A stretch of 64,000 bases of DNA from an uncultured Leucobacter sp. (GTDB lineage Bacteria > Actinomycetota > Actinomycetes > Actinomycetales > Microbacteriaceae). Below the pieces are notes generated by a model. That model saw only the letters and a list, made by a program, of their open reading frames with translations, made no database searches and was not told where the DNA came from. Below, piece by piece: positions 49,969-58,635 of the stretch (position 1 is its first letter; each line of letters begins with the position of its first letter). Both the position numbers and the translations under genes were made by a program. The stretch is taken from NCBI GenBank assembly GCA_937967375.1, contig CALCJF010000060.1, positions 30,178-94,177 of the forward strand, in the 5' to 3' direction.

Positions 49969-50358
49969 TCAGACGGTGATGGTCTTCGCAGCCTCGCGAG
50001 TCTGCAGTCGCAGCATGCCGAGGCTGCTCGACTCAGCCGAGAGCGTTCCCGAGAGCAGCACCGAAGCGTCGGCGGCGGTCGGACAGACAAAGGTGTGCAC
50101 ATCGTCGACGGTCAAGATCATCTCTTCGAAGCTTCCGGTCGCTCCCGCCTGCTTAGCGGCTCGCAGGTAGCTGCTGATTGCGCGGCTGACTTCGCGACCG
50201 AAGAGTTTGCTCGCGGCCAGATCCTCCTCGGTTTCGGGGGCGCCGTAGAGCGAGTACTCAGCGAGGGTGGTCCCTTGCTCGTAGTCGATGAGCATCGACT
50301 CGATACCGCCATCGAGCTTGGCGAAAAACTGCTCGACCTGCTCTTGGGCAGAGGCCAT
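49969..50358 (-). CDS. Roadblock/LC7 domain protein (first of a pair)
   Basis: A 129-residue roadblock-type protein: EQFFAKLDGGIESMLIDYEQGTTLAEYSL, a helical middle (KLFGREVSRAISSYLRAA, longer than usual) and the final strands ILTVDDVHTFVCPTAADASVLLSG. It is more diverged than its neighbour. AAGGAG lies seven bases before ATG 50358, and TATACT (minus strand, 50413-50418) is a good -10 about 48 bases ahead. Molecular partner unknown. Confidence 0.75.
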   Translation of the reverse strand: MASAQEQVEQFFAKLDGGIESMLIDYEQGTTLAEYSLYGAPETEEDLAASKLFGREVSRAISSYLRAAKQAGATGSFEEMILTVDDVHTFVCPTAADASVLLSGTLSAESSSLGMLRLQTREAAKTITV

Positions 50359-50412
50359 TGGGCGACTCCTTTGTCCTACGAATCTTTGCGCCGCAAAATG
50401 TCAGCAAGAGCG

Positions 50413-50418
50413 AGTATA
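50413..50418 (-). promoter_or_regulatory. Candidate -10 element of the roadblock gene pair
   Basis: TATACT on the minus strand, 55 bases before ATG 50358. The dyad ATGCA-N8-TGCAT lies just upstream of it (50424-50441 area). Confidence 0.45.
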
Positions 50419-50546
50419 GGAGAATGCAGCATCATGTGCATCGACATTGACAAAGATTATGACTAATCGTCGAACGTGGGTGGTTCACGCAGAGAATCAT
50501 CGACGATGTCGGGCTTACTCATAGAGCCGCCGACAGTCACTGGCAA

Positions 50547-51788
50547 TTACCGACCGTCGTCGAGCGCCATTCGGCCGCGCAGAAGGGCGACACCGGCGAT
50601 GAACTGCACGGCTGCACCGAAGAGCGGCACTAGCAACGGCAGCGACCATGCACCGCTTACCGCATGCAACCACCCGAAGAGAATCGGCCCGAGGCCTGCC
50701 ATGAGGTAGCCGAAGGACTGCGACATGCCCGAGACCGCGCCCGCAGCCTGTGTGCTCGGGGAGCGCAACGCGATAAACGTCAGCGCGATGCTGAGCGAGG
50801 CGCCCGAGCAGAGGCCGAGCAGCACGAGCCAGACCAGCAGCAGGGGCTCGGGATAGAACACGACTCCGATACCGCCGACGACGCCAACGAGCGGAATGAG
50901 AATCGGCACGAGTCGCTGCATTGCCCCGCGCGTGACCAGTGGGGCGACGAGCGAGCCGATCATGCCGAACACGTGAAAGAACGTGACGTGGCCCCCGGCG
51001 ACCACCGTGTCGGTGCCTCGCGAGAGGTCGATCGGCGACAGCCACATTGCGTGGATATAGAACACCCAAGAGACGCTGCCCATGTAGAGGGCGATCCACC
51101 ACGCTACGGGGTCGCTCCACACGCGCCGAGAGAGGCTCGCCTGGCGGGGTTCAGACAGCGGCACTGGCGTGGAGGCGCCGCGGGCGACTACCGATCGCCT
51201 CGCGCGTCGCGTTGCGAGCCACCATGCGAGAAGCGCTGCGGGCACCGTCACTCCAGTTGCGAGCATGCCCCATCGCCATCCCAGGGGATCGCCCGAACTT
51301 GTCTGCAGCTCGGCGACTGGGGCAACGATTGCGGCGCCAATCGCCGCTGAGATCCCGAGGAGTGCGGAGTAAACGCCCATGACCAATGGCACGCGGGGCC
51401 CGAAGTCGCGCTTGATCGAGGCGGGAAGCAGTACGTTGGTGATCGCGAGTGCGGCGCCGACGAGCGCGGTGCCGAGCCACAGGTTGATCGGGGAGCCGGG
51501 CAGCGACCGCCACACGGTGGCACCGAGCAGTGCGATGAGCGCCCAGCTGACTGCGGCGTCGAGACCGATGCGGCTCGCGAGCCCCTGCGCGAGCGGTGAG
51601 ACCAGAGCCCAGGCGAGCAGCGGAAGTGATGCGAGCATACCGAGCATGCCCGCGTGCACGCCCTCGCTCTTCGCGATGCTGTCGAGCATCGGCCCGATAC
51701 CCGCGACGCTCATTCGCATGTTTATCGCGACCAAGCACACCGCGACGAACATGGGCACCCAACTGCTGGTGCGAGTGGTCTCAGGCAT
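50547..51788 (-). CDS. MFS transporter, CynX/NimT-like
   Basis: A 413-residue transporter with about twelve helices. The first helix segment (FVAVCLVAINMRMSVAGIGPML) carries the NxRxxxxxxGP pattern typical of the CynX/NimT group (cyanate, 2-nitroimidazole and drug exporters). A charged middle loop with many arginines separates the halves. ATG 51788 follows TACTCT by six bases; the reading frame also extends 78 bases upstream without support. Substrate unknown. Confidence 0.88.
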   Translation of the reverse strand: MPETTRTSSWVPMFVAVCLVAINMRMSVAGIGPMLDSIAKSEGVHAGMLGMLASLPLLAWALVSPLAQGLASRIGLDAAVSWALIALLGATVWRSLPGSPINLWLGTALVGAALAITNVLLPASIKRDFGPRVPLVMGVYSALLGISAAIGAAIVAPVAELQTSSGDPLGWRWGMLATGVTVPAALLAWWLATRRARRSVVARGASTPVPLSEPRQASLSRRVWSDPVAWWIALYMGSVSWVFYIHAMWLSPIDLSRGTDTVVAGGHVTFFHVFGMIGSLVAPLVTRGAMQRLVPILIPLVGVVGGIGVVFYPEPLLLVWLVLLGLCSGASLSIALTFIALRSPSTQAAGAVSGMSQSFGYLMAGLGPILFGWLHAVSGAWSLPLLVPLFGAAVQFIAGVALLRGRMALDDGR

Positions 51789-51800
51789 CACACCAGAGTA
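51786..51800 (-). promoter_or_regulatory. Predicted leaderless promoter of the CynX-like gene
   Basis: TACTCT (minus strand, 51795-51800), six bases, then ATG 51788. Confidence 0.5.
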
Positions 51801-51815
51801 TCTGCAGTTTTCGAA

Positions 51816-51827
51816 GAGGATCGCGGC
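51816..51827 (+). repeat. Intergenic GAGGATCGCGGC repeat, copy 1
   Basis: Exact 12-base word in the gap between the M20 amidohydrolase and the CynX-like gene. Confidence 0.6.
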
Positions 51828-51869
51828 CCGCGCTTCGGCTCTCCCCGGCGCGGGTCGCGATCCCACTTG

Positions 51870-53072
51870 TTACTGCGCCGGGCCAGAACCCATGAGCCGG
51901 TGCCAAGCGACCGTCGCGAGCGCCGCGGCCTGATCGCCGAGCACTCCGTCGTCGAACAGCACTCGAGGCGAGTGATTGAACTCGGCGGTGGTCGGGTCGA
52001 CGCCCTCGGGGCTGGTGAGCAGCGCAATGAATGTGCCTGGGACTTCGTTCAGCACAAACGCGAAATCCTCCGATCCCATCATCGGAGTAGGCATCTCCAT
52101 GACGCGATGTGCGCCGAACTCGTCTCCGAGCCAGCCGAGCACCTCTGCGGTGGCTTCACCGTCGTTGATCGTGACCGGGTAGGCGACCTCGACCTCTCCT
52201 TCGGCGGTGAGTCCGTGCGCTTCGGCGATCTTCGCCGCGAGCTTGGGCGCCTCTTCGACGACTCGCTGCAGCGAGCCCTCAGAGAGCGTGCGCACGGTCG
52301 CGCGCAGTGTCACGGATTCTGGGATCACGTTGACGGCTTCGCTGCCGGTGATCTGCGTGACCGAGAGAATGATCGGGTCGAAGGCGTCGAAGCGGCGGGT
52401 CACGAAACTCTGAAGTGCGAGCACGATCTCGGCCGCGACCGGCATTGGGTCGAGCGTCTGATGCGGCTGCGAGCCGTGCCCGCCGCGGCCGTGCACGGTG
52501 ATGTTGAGCTGGTTCGATCCGGCTGCCATCGCCCCCGGTCGAGTCATGAAGGCGCCGCGAGGGCCCGGCGCGACGTGGATCGCGTAAGCGCCGATAGGTT
52601 TCTCCCCGGTGGCTTCGAGTAGGCCCTCGTCGAGCATGATCTTGGCCCCGCCGTAGCCTTCCTCGCCCGGCTGGAACATAAAGATCACGTTGCCCGCGAG
52701 CTCGTCGCGGTGCGCAGCAAGAAGCCGCGCGGCGCCGACGAGCCCTGCGGTGTGCAGATCGTGACCGCAGGCGTGCATGTTTCCGTTCTGCGAGGCGAAG
52801 GGCAGGCCGCTCTGCTCGACGACGGGCAGCGCGTCCATGTCGCCTCGTAGCAGCACCGTGGGGCCTGGCTTGCCGCCGCGCAGTACGGCGACGATAGACG
52901 AGAGCTCTTTGCCGAGCGTGATCTCGAGTTCGAGGCCTTCGAGGGCATCGAGCACTCGCTGCTGTGTCTGCGGCAGCTGCAGGCCGAGCTCTGGGTGCGC
53001 GTGCAGTTCGCGACGCAACTCGACGAGCTCGGGCAGCAGGGCTTTCGCCTCGGTGGCAAATTTGGGGGTCAT
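51870..53072 (-). CDS. M20-family amidohydrolase (N-acyl amino acid or aminobenzoyl-glutamate type)
   Basis: A 400-residue binuclear metallohydrolase. Metal ligands are seen in order: GDMDALPV, ACGHDLHTAG, PGEEGYGGAK (the general-base Glu pair) and a late HSPRVLFDD. The lid domain insertion (AMAAGSNQLNITVHGRGGHGSQPHQTLDP, split after VHG) has the GRGGHGSQPH signature of the aminoacylase/hippuricase group. It probably cleaves an N-acyl or peptide-like bond. GAGGAGA lies before the ATG. It follows an MFS gene by 62 bases and may process what that protein imports. Confidence 0.92.
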   Translation of the reverse strand: MTPKFATEAKALLPELVELRRELHAHPELGLQLPQTQQRVLDALEGLELEITLGKELSSIVAVLRGGKPGPTVLLRGDMDALPVVEQSGLPFASQNGNMHACGHDLHTAGLVGAARLLAAHRDELAGNVIFMFQPGEEGYGGAKIMLDEGLLEATGEKPIGAYAIHVAPGPRGAFMTRPGAMAAGSNQLNITVHGRGGHGSQPHQTLDPMPVAAEIVLALQSFVTRRFDAFDPIILSVTQITGSEAVNVIPESVTLRATVRTLSEGSLQRVVEEAPKLAAKIAEAHGLTAEGEVEVAYPVTINDGEATAEVLGWLGDEFGAHRVMEMPTPMMGSEDFAFVLNEVPGTFIALLTSPEGVDPTTAEFNHSPRVLFDDGVLGDQAAALATVAWHRLMGSGPAQ

Positions 53073-53112
53073 GTGTGTCTCCTCAGATACGGGGGTGTAA
53101 GAGTGCTGGTGC

Positions 53113-53124
53113 GAGGATCGCGGC
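53113..53124 (+). repeat. Intergenic GAGGATCGCGGC repeat, copy 2
   Basis: Exact 12-base word in the 62-base gap between the MFS and M20 genes. Confidence 0.6.
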
Positions 53125-53134
53125 TGCCGAGTGC

Positions 53135-54568
53135 CTATGCGGCAACTTGCCGCTCGCGCTGTTCCTTCGGAAGGAAGAGCAGCGCGACGACGCAGACGAT
53201 GAAGGCGACTCCCGAGAACGTCCAGATAGCGAGGTAGCCGTTGACGGACGCGTGCGTCAGCCCCGGCACCATGGCCGCGCCGAGCATCACCGCAAAGATC
53301 GCTCCGGCCAGTGAGCCGCCGAGGGTGCGCAGCGAGTTGTAGATACCGGTTGCGATGCCCGTGGAATCGGACGGAGCGAGTTCTGCGAGCCGTGCGGGCA
53401 GCGCGCCGAGCAGCAGGCCGTAGCCGAGGCCCTGCACCACTGCGGCCGCGATGAAACCGCCCAGGCTCGTGTGCAGTGGCAGCAGCATGAAGTTGCCGAG
53501 GGCGGCGAGCACCGCGCCGCTCACGAGCACCGTGCGAATGCCGACCCTCGTCGCGAGCATGCTGAAGGTGCCGGCGCCGACGGTTGCAAGAATCGTGATG
53601 AGGCCGATGACGAGAGAGATCAAGCCGGCGGTCGCTCCGAAGCCGTAGCCCTCGACTTCGGGCGATGATCCGAGAAACGTGGTGAGCGGGGCCTGGCCGC
53701 CGAACATCACCATGCCGAAACAGAGCGCGGCGAGATAGATTGGTCCGATCTTGCGGGAGGCGACGAGGCGCACATCGACGGCGGGTGACTGGGCCTTGAG
53801 CTCCCAGAGCACCCAGAGCCCGAACACAATGAGCGCCGCTGCGAGCGGAATCAATGCGGATGGAGTGAAGAAGCCGCTGGTCCCGGCGACGCGCAGGCCG
53901 ATGAGGCCGGCGACCATGAACACCGCGATTCCCGCGAACCCAACGTAGTCGATGCGGCTTGCCGTGCGGCTTGGCGACTCTGGAACTTTGAAGAAGACCG
54001 CGTACGCCGAGACGAGCACGAGCACCACCGGTGCGAGCAGGGTGACCGTGATGTTCGGCGAGATCGCCGAGATCAGGCCGGCCGAGAGCGTGCCGAGAAT
54101 CGCGCCGCCCGTAAGAAACGAGACGAGCAGGCCGACCGACTTGCGGGCTTGCACGCCCGTGATGCGCCCGTGCACGAGCGCGATCTCAAGCGGCAGCCAT
54201 ACCGCGAGCGGCCCGACGAGCAGACGACCGAAGAGCACGACAGGGTAGCTCGGCACTAGCGCCGTGATAAGGGTGCCGATCAGCACCGAGACGATCGCGA
54301 TGCGCAGTATCCTTCGATGCCCGAAGATGTCACCGAGTCTCGAAAGCAGAGGCACGCACACGGCTGCGGCAAGTGATTGCAGGGTGAGAAACCAGGTGAT
54401 GTCGGCGTCGGTCACCGAGAGGTGCGTCGCAATGTCTTTCAGCAGCGGCGCGTAGAAGCCCTGCGCGAAACCGCTTGCGAGCTCGCAGAATACGAGAAAG
54501 CCGACGACGCTGCGCACGCCGGCCTCAAGCCTTGGGCGCCCGGTATCGGGCGAGGTGGTGTGTGGCAT
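53135..54568 (-). CDS. MFS transporter (14-helix DHA2-like)
   Basis: A 477-residue major facilitator with about fourteen hydrophobic helices. The motif RLGDIFGHRRIL after helix 2 is the MFS signature A, and GRLLVGPLAVWLPLEIAL plus the mid-protein HGRITGVQARK fit the DHA2 exporter subgroup. AGGAG lies six bases before the ATG. The TetR gene lies 55 bases upstream on the same strand and likely controls it. It could export a compound related to the M20 enzyme's substrate or import it. Confidence 0.88.
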   Translation of the reverse strand: MPHTTSPDTGRPRLEAGVRSVVGFLVFCELASGFAQGFYAPLLKDIATHLSVTDADITWFLTLQSLAAAVCVPLLSRLGDIFGHRRILRIAIVSVLIGTLITALVPSYPVVLFGRLLVGPLAVWLPLEIALVHGRITGVQARKSVGLLVSFLTGGAILGTLSAGLISAISPNITVTLLAPVVLVLVSAYAVFFKVPESPSRTASRIDYVGFAGIAVFMVAGLIGLRVAGTSGFFTPSALIPLAAALIVFGLWVLWELKAQSPAVDVRLVASRKIGPIYLAALCFGMVMFGGQAPLTTFLGSSPEVEGYGFGATAGLISLVIGLITILATVGAGTFSMLATRVGIRTVLVSGAVLAALGNFMLLPLHTSLGGFIAAAVVQGLGYGLLLGALPARLAELAPSDSTGIATGIYNSLRTLGGSLAGAIFAVMLGAAMVPGLTHASVNGYLAIWTFSGVAFIVCVVALLFLPKEQRERQVAA

Positions 54569-54623
54569 AGGTCACTCCTGTGTGAGATATGTCGAGGCCT
54601 TTGGGCCAGTGTGGTGTGGTGCG

Positions 54624-55205
54624 CTAGGCGCGGGTGGTGCGGGGTGGGTGAGCAAGCAGCGCTTCGATGACGCCGCGATAGTGCTGCTCGGTGACGGGTT
54701 GCGCTTTCGCGCTCGAGCGATACAGCGTGAGGCCTGCGACCGTGTCGATGATCACGTCGATTGCGGCGTCGTCGGGCAGCTCGCCGCGCGCGATCGCGCG
54801 CTGAAGAATGCTCTGGGCAGACCGGTGTCGAAGCGAAAGCCAGCGATCCCATGCCAGCGGAAACACTTCGGGGTCGAAGAGCACGAGCGCGATCATCCGG
54901 TTGTCGTTGCGCGCCTGCAGATGATGGTTGTGCATCGCGTGAATGAGCAGGTCTTCAACAGCAGAGCCGGTATCGGGGGACTCGCCGAGGTCGACGACCT
55001 CGAGCATCGCAGACACCACGAGATCTGCCTTGGTCGGATAGCGCCGGTAGAGCGCGGATTTTCCGCAGCCCGCGGCGCGGATCACACGATCGATCTTGAG
55101 GCCCGAGTAGCCGTCGCTGAGCAGCTGATCGCGGGTAACAGCGAGGATCCGTTTTGTGAGGGCCTCGTCCATGGGGCGCCCGCCGGTTTCGCTGCTCCGC
55201 TGCAT
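54624..55205 (-). CDS. TetR-family transcriptional regulator
   Basis: A 193-residue repressor-type regulator. The helix-turn-helix is at residues about 17-60 (LAVTRDQLLSDGYSGLKIDRV and then GCGKSALYRRYPTKADLV). The C-terminal ligand domain contains IALVLFDPEVFPLAWDRWLSL. It precedes the DHA2-like MFS gene on the same strand. Its own promoter carries a dyad between the -35 and -10 elements, suggesting autorepression together with control of the downstream genes. Confidence 0.92.
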   Translation of the reverse strand: MQRSSETGGRPMDEALTKRILAVTRDQLLSDGYSGLKIDRVIRAAGCGKSALYRRYPTKADLVVSAMLEVVDLGESPDTGSAVEDLLIHAMHNHHLQARNDNRMIALVLFDPEVFPLAWDRWLSLRHRSAQSILQRAIARGELPDDAAIDVIIDTVAGLTLYRSSAKAQPVTEQHYRGVIEALLAHPPRTTRA

Positions 55206-55241
55206 GTTGAGAGGTTACGGGACGAACCGTCCGAAAGTCAA
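55203..55241 (-). promoter_or_regulatory. TetR promoter with an operator in the spacer
   Basis: On the minus strand TTGACT (55236-55241), 18 bases, TAACCT (55212-55217), six bases, ATG 55205. In the spacer lies GGACG-AAC-CGTCC (55220-55232, plus strand), a perfect 5+3+5 dyad of TetR-operator type. A protein bound there would block RNA polymerase. Confidence 0.7.
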
Positions 55242-55254
55242 GCGCGACTGGAGG

Positions 55255-55266
55255 GAGGATCGCGGC
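55255..55266 (+). repeat. Intergenic GAGGATCGCGGC repeat, copy 3
   Basis: Exact 12-base word in the gap between the MFS gene at 55.3-56.5 kb and the TetR gene. Confidence 0.6.
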
Positions 55267-55278
55267 CCTCCCGTGTGG

Positions 55279-56532
55279 CTAGCCTTGCGAGCGCTCGCGC
55301 GCCAGGGCGGTCAATCCCGCGCCGCTCACCGAGAGCACGGCGGCGGCGGCGAACACGAGCCAGAAACCCCCGACCAACGCGACGAGTCCGGCCCCGATCA
55401 CCGGCCCGAGCAATTGGCCGAGTGCGGCAATCACGTTCACCACGCCGAGGTCGCGCGCGTGATCCCGCTCGCTCGGCAACAGATCTGTCGCGAACGCGAG
55501 CCCAGTCGTCATGAACGCGCCGTAGCCCACGCCCATCAGAGCCGCCGCAACCATAGTCATGCTGAATGTCGGCGAGATGACGATGACGACGCCCGACGCC
55601 GCCTGCACGAGCGCCGCGATCACCGTGAGCCCGCGCCTGCGGCCGATGCGATCTGAGACGAGCCCGGCGACGATCGATGCAGCCACCACGAACACCGTGT
55701 AGACGATGATGATGAGCAGCAGGTTGTCTTCGGCTTCGGCGTGCGGCTGGCCGATCCCGTAGAGGAGGAAGAACAGAAACAGCGCGGTGCCGAGCGCGTT
55801 GCCGATATTCACGACGAGACGCCCGATGAGCATCCATCGGAAGTCGCGGTCGCGCAGAAATGCGAACCGTGACTCCCCGGGCTCCCGCGACGCGGGCGCC
55901 TCGGTGAGGGCGCCCGAAGGGTCTGGCAGCAGCAGGGCAACCGCGGTGCCGACAACCGCCATGGCGATGGCCAGCACCAGGTATCCGTCGAACACGCCGA
56001 GGCCGAGCAGCACGACGGTGCCCACGCCGACGACGATGCCGACAGCCTGCGCCGACGACGCGGCAGACGAAGCCGCGCCCCGCTGCGCCACCGGCAATTG
56101 ATCGGCGATCATCGCGGTGAACGCCGCGGAGGCAATCGCGATGCCGACCGAGACACCGACCCACGAGGCGCCAATCGCGAGGGGTCCCTCGCTTGCTCCC
56201 GTCAACAGCAGGCAGATCGCAGTGACCCAGACGCCAACGAGGGCGAAGGGCCTGCGGCGCGGCCGCGATCCTTTTCGATTATCAGAGAGCGAACCCGCGA
56301 TCGGGCCGGCGATGACGCCCGCGAGACCGCCCACTCCGAGCACCAGCCCCGACGAGACGACCCCAGACACCCAACCGGCTTCGCTGTCTGAGGTATCGAG
56401 CTGCAGGGGCAGCAGCAGCTGCAGTGGGGTCAGCTGCACGGTCCAGATGACGAGCCAGGCGACCGTGAAGAGAGTGAACCAGCTGGCGCCGACCTTTTTG
56501 GTGATGGTGCTTCGTGGAGGCTGGGTGCTCAT
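55279..56532 (-). CDS. MFS transporter, probable sugar or glycoside carrier
   Basis: A 417-residue twelve-helix transporter. The loop GSLSDNRKGSRPRRRPFALVG after helix 2, cut here at its basic run, resembles glycoside/sucrose-type carriers (GPH or MFS sucrose group), and a second conserved loop SDRIGRRRGLTVIAAL appears in the other half. Its start overlaps the beta-glucosidase gene by four bases, so it most likely imports the glycoside hydrolysed by that enzyme. It is unusual in being downstream of its enzyme. Confidence 0.87.
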   Translation of the reverse strand: MSTQPPRSTITKKVGASWFTLFTVAWLVIWTVQLTPLQLLLPLQLDTSDSEAGWVSGVVSSGLVLGVGGLAGVIAGPIAGSLSDNRKGSRPRRRPFALVGVWVTAICLLLTGASEGPLAIGASWVGVSVGIAIASAAFTAMIADQLPVAQRGAASSAASSAQAVGIVVGVGTVVLLGLGVFDGYLVLAIAMAVVGTAVALLLPDPSGALTEAPASREPGESRFAFLRDRDFRWMLIGRLVVNIGNALGTALFLFFLLYGIGQPHAEAEDNLLLIIIVYTVFVVAASIVAGLVSDRIGRRRGLTVIAALVQAASGVVIVISPTFSMTMVAAALMGVGYGAFMTTGLAFATDLLPSERDHARDLGVVNVIAALGQLLGPVIGAGLVALVGGFWLVFAAAAVLSVSGAGLTALARERSQG

Positions 56533-57911
56533 TTGCGGCTGCTTTCAATCAGGGAGCGATACCACTCGTACGATGCCTTCGGGGTTCGAGCGCCGCTTCG
56601 CATGTCGACGTGCGCGAGACCGAAGCGCTGCGTATAGCCGTCGGCCCACTCGAAGTTGTCGATCAGTGACCAGACCGTGTACTCCTCGACATCGACGCCT
56701 GCGGCCACCGCGTCGGCTACCGCCGAAATATGGCCCGAGAGGTACGCGATTCGCTCTGCGTCGTCGATGGTCTCGCCGGGCGGCACTGTGTCGGGCTCAG
56801 GAAAGGATGCCCCGTTCTCGCCGATGATGATCGGCGGCAGTGCCTCGCCGTATCTCTGGGTCAGGTCGATGAGCAGCGCGGTCAGGCTCTCTGGCACGAT
56901 CGGCCACTCCTCGCCGAAGCCAGTCACTGGTGCGCCAGGTGTGGGCACGATGTCGAACGGGAGCGGGCCACCGGGCTCGGCGGCTGCGATGGTGGTCGGA
57001 TTATAGAAGTTCACCCCGTAGAAATCGATGCTGCCCCGAATGAGGTCGAGGTCGCCCGATTGCACGGGCATCGGCGGGAGGCCGAGTGCCTCGACGTCGG
57101 GATACTCGCCGATGAGCAGCGGATCGGCGAAGATGCGATTGTGCAGAGCGTCGTAGGCCATAGCGGCCATCGCATCTTCCGGTGATTCGGTGAGTGGGCG
57201 CACGTGCGTGTGGTTGTTCGTGAGGCCGACCCGAGACGCGCCAGCCTGCCGAAGCGCGGAGGCGGCGAGCCCGTGGGCGAGCAACTGATGATGGGCCGCG
57301 GGCAGGGCGCCGAAGAGCTCGGTTCGCCCGGGGGCGAGCGTGCCGACACCGTAGCCCTGCAGGGTGGTCATGGCGGGCTCGTTCACCGTGTACCAGTTGG
57401 TGACTCGGTCGCCGAGGTGCCTTGAAACGACTTCGGCGTAGTCGCGAAAGCGCAGCGCGGTGTCTCTGTTCAGCCACCCGCCGGAGGCTTCGACCGAGAC
57501 GGGCAGATCCCAGTGGTACAGGGTCGGGAAGGGCGTCACGCCAGCCTCGAGCAGTGCGTCGACGAGGCGAGAGTAGTAGTCGATTCCGCGCTGATTCACC
57601 GCTCCGGACCCCTCGGGCAGCACACGCACCCACGAGATGCCGAAGCGGTAGCGGTCGAGCCCGAGCCCTGCTGCTAGCCGTACGTCTTCCGCGGAGCGAT
57701 GGTAGCTATCGGGCCCGGGTTCGGTTGTGGAGCCATCTTTCACGAGCCCGGGGCTGTCGACGTAGTCGTCCCAGATGCTTCGACCGCGCCCGTCTTCGGT
57801 GCGCGCGCCCTCGATCTGAAACGCCGCGGTGGCGGCAGACCAACGAATTCCCGGTGGCACCTTTCTCGGGAGCGGGTGCAAGCTCGATTTAGGGGAGGTG
57901 CCGTGTGTCAC
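56529..57911 (-). CDS. Family GH1 beta-glucosidase
   Basis: A 460-residue retaining glycosidase. The acid/base E178 is in YTVNEPAM and the nucleophile E365 is in IIIGENGASF. N-terminal FQIEGARTEDGRGRSIWD and C-terminal SLIDNFEWADGYTQRFGLAHVD are textbook GH1. There is no signal peptide, so it acts on imported disaccharides or glycosides in the cytoplasm. GTG 57911 follows AAGGA by five bases. It forms an operon with the overlapping MFS gene. Confidence 0.95.
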   Translation of the reverse strand: MTHGTSPKSSLHPLPRKVPPGIRWSAATAAFQIEGARTEDGRGRSIWDDYVDSPGLVKDGSTTEPGPDSYHRSAEDVRLAAGLGLDRYRFGISWVRVLPEGSGAVNQRGIDYYSRLVDALLEAGVTPFPTLYHWDLPVSVEASGGWLNRDTALRFRDYAEVVSRHLGDRVTNWYTVNEPAMTTLQGYGVGTLAPGRTELFGALPAAHHQLLAHGLAASALRQAGASRVGLTNNHTHVRPLTESPEDAMAAMAYDALHNRIFADPLLIGEYPDVEALGLPPMPVQSGDLDLIRGSIDFYGVNFYNPTTIAAAEPGGPLPFDIVPTPGAPVTGFGEEWPIVPESLTALLIDLTQRYGEALPPIIIGENGASFPEPDTVPPGETIDDAERIAYLSGHISAVADAVAAGVDVEEYTVWSLIDNFEWADGYTQRFGLAHVDMRSGARTPKASYEWYRSLIESSRK

Positions 57912-58199
57912 AGGGATCCTTTTCGCCGCTGCCCGCGCGCGTCGCTGCGTGCGGGATGACCGAAGCCTAGCGCCATTCGGCGCGGCGCGGCAGAGATTTT
58001 CGCTTGTCTCTCATCTGGCATCTGCTCCCTTGCGGGCCGTGTGAGGAGTCGGGACAGGCCAAGTCTGTGGCGCTAGAAGACAAGTCTGGGCACGACTAGG
58101 CAAGCAAACTGGTGAGCACAAATCCGAATTCTTTCGAGACCGACGAGCAGCAACTCGCAGCAGCCGGGTCGGCGAGTATCTAATTTTGAGAGGGCGCTT
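57912..58199. other. Divergent control region between the beta-glucosidase and the cupin operon
   Basis: No gene is visible in these 288 bases. CAAGTCTG occurs twice on the plus strand (58060-58067 and 58081-58088), with a 21-base step, about two helical turns. TATCTA at 58177-58182 is a likely -10 for the cupin gene. Nothing else stands out. Confidence 0.5.
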
Positions 58200-58577
58200 A
58201 TGACTGCACCACCGAAGATTCTGCATCTTCCCTCTGCCGCGCAACATGTTGTCGGCTGGACGCCACTGATGGTGGGAGAGCTCGCGGCTGGCGAGTCGTT
58301 GCCGCTCGCGATTGCCGCCGCCGATGGTGAGCTCGTTCTGGAGAAGGTGTCGATGTGGCGGCACGCAGGTGGGGAGCTGCCGTATGCCAGGCCGAGCTCG
58401 ACCGAACTCTTCTATCTCATCGAAGGTCACGTGCGAATCGAGTGGGAGCGCGACTCGCGGCTTGAGGCCCGCGCCGGCGACGTCGTGATCGTTCCCGTTG
58501 GGTTCACTGGAACCTGGCACACCCTCGAGCCCGTCGTGAAGATCAGCGTCTCAGCGCTTCCCGCAGGCGAAAGCTAA
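58200..58577 (+). CDS. Cupin-domain protein
   Basis: A 125-residue single cupin barrel with the conserved strands STELFYLIEGHVRIEWE and ARAGDVVIVPVGFTGTWHTLEP. The last histidine of motif 2 is present; the first motif has Glu in place of the His pair. GAGAGGG lies before the ATG. It is 58 bases ahead of an MFS gene with which it likely shares an operon. Function not known; a small-molecule isomerase or binding protein is possible. Confidence 0.82.
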   Translation: MTAPPKILHLPSAAQHVVGWTPLMVGELAAGESLPLAIAAADGELVLEKVSMWRHAGGELPYARPSSTELFYLIEGHVRIEWERDSRLEARAGDVVIVPVGFTGTWHTLEPVVKISVSALPAGES

Positions 58578-58635
58578 CCTTCTCTGCCGTCATGAAGTCG
58601 GCAACGCGCATACACTGAATGAAAGGCACAAAGTC

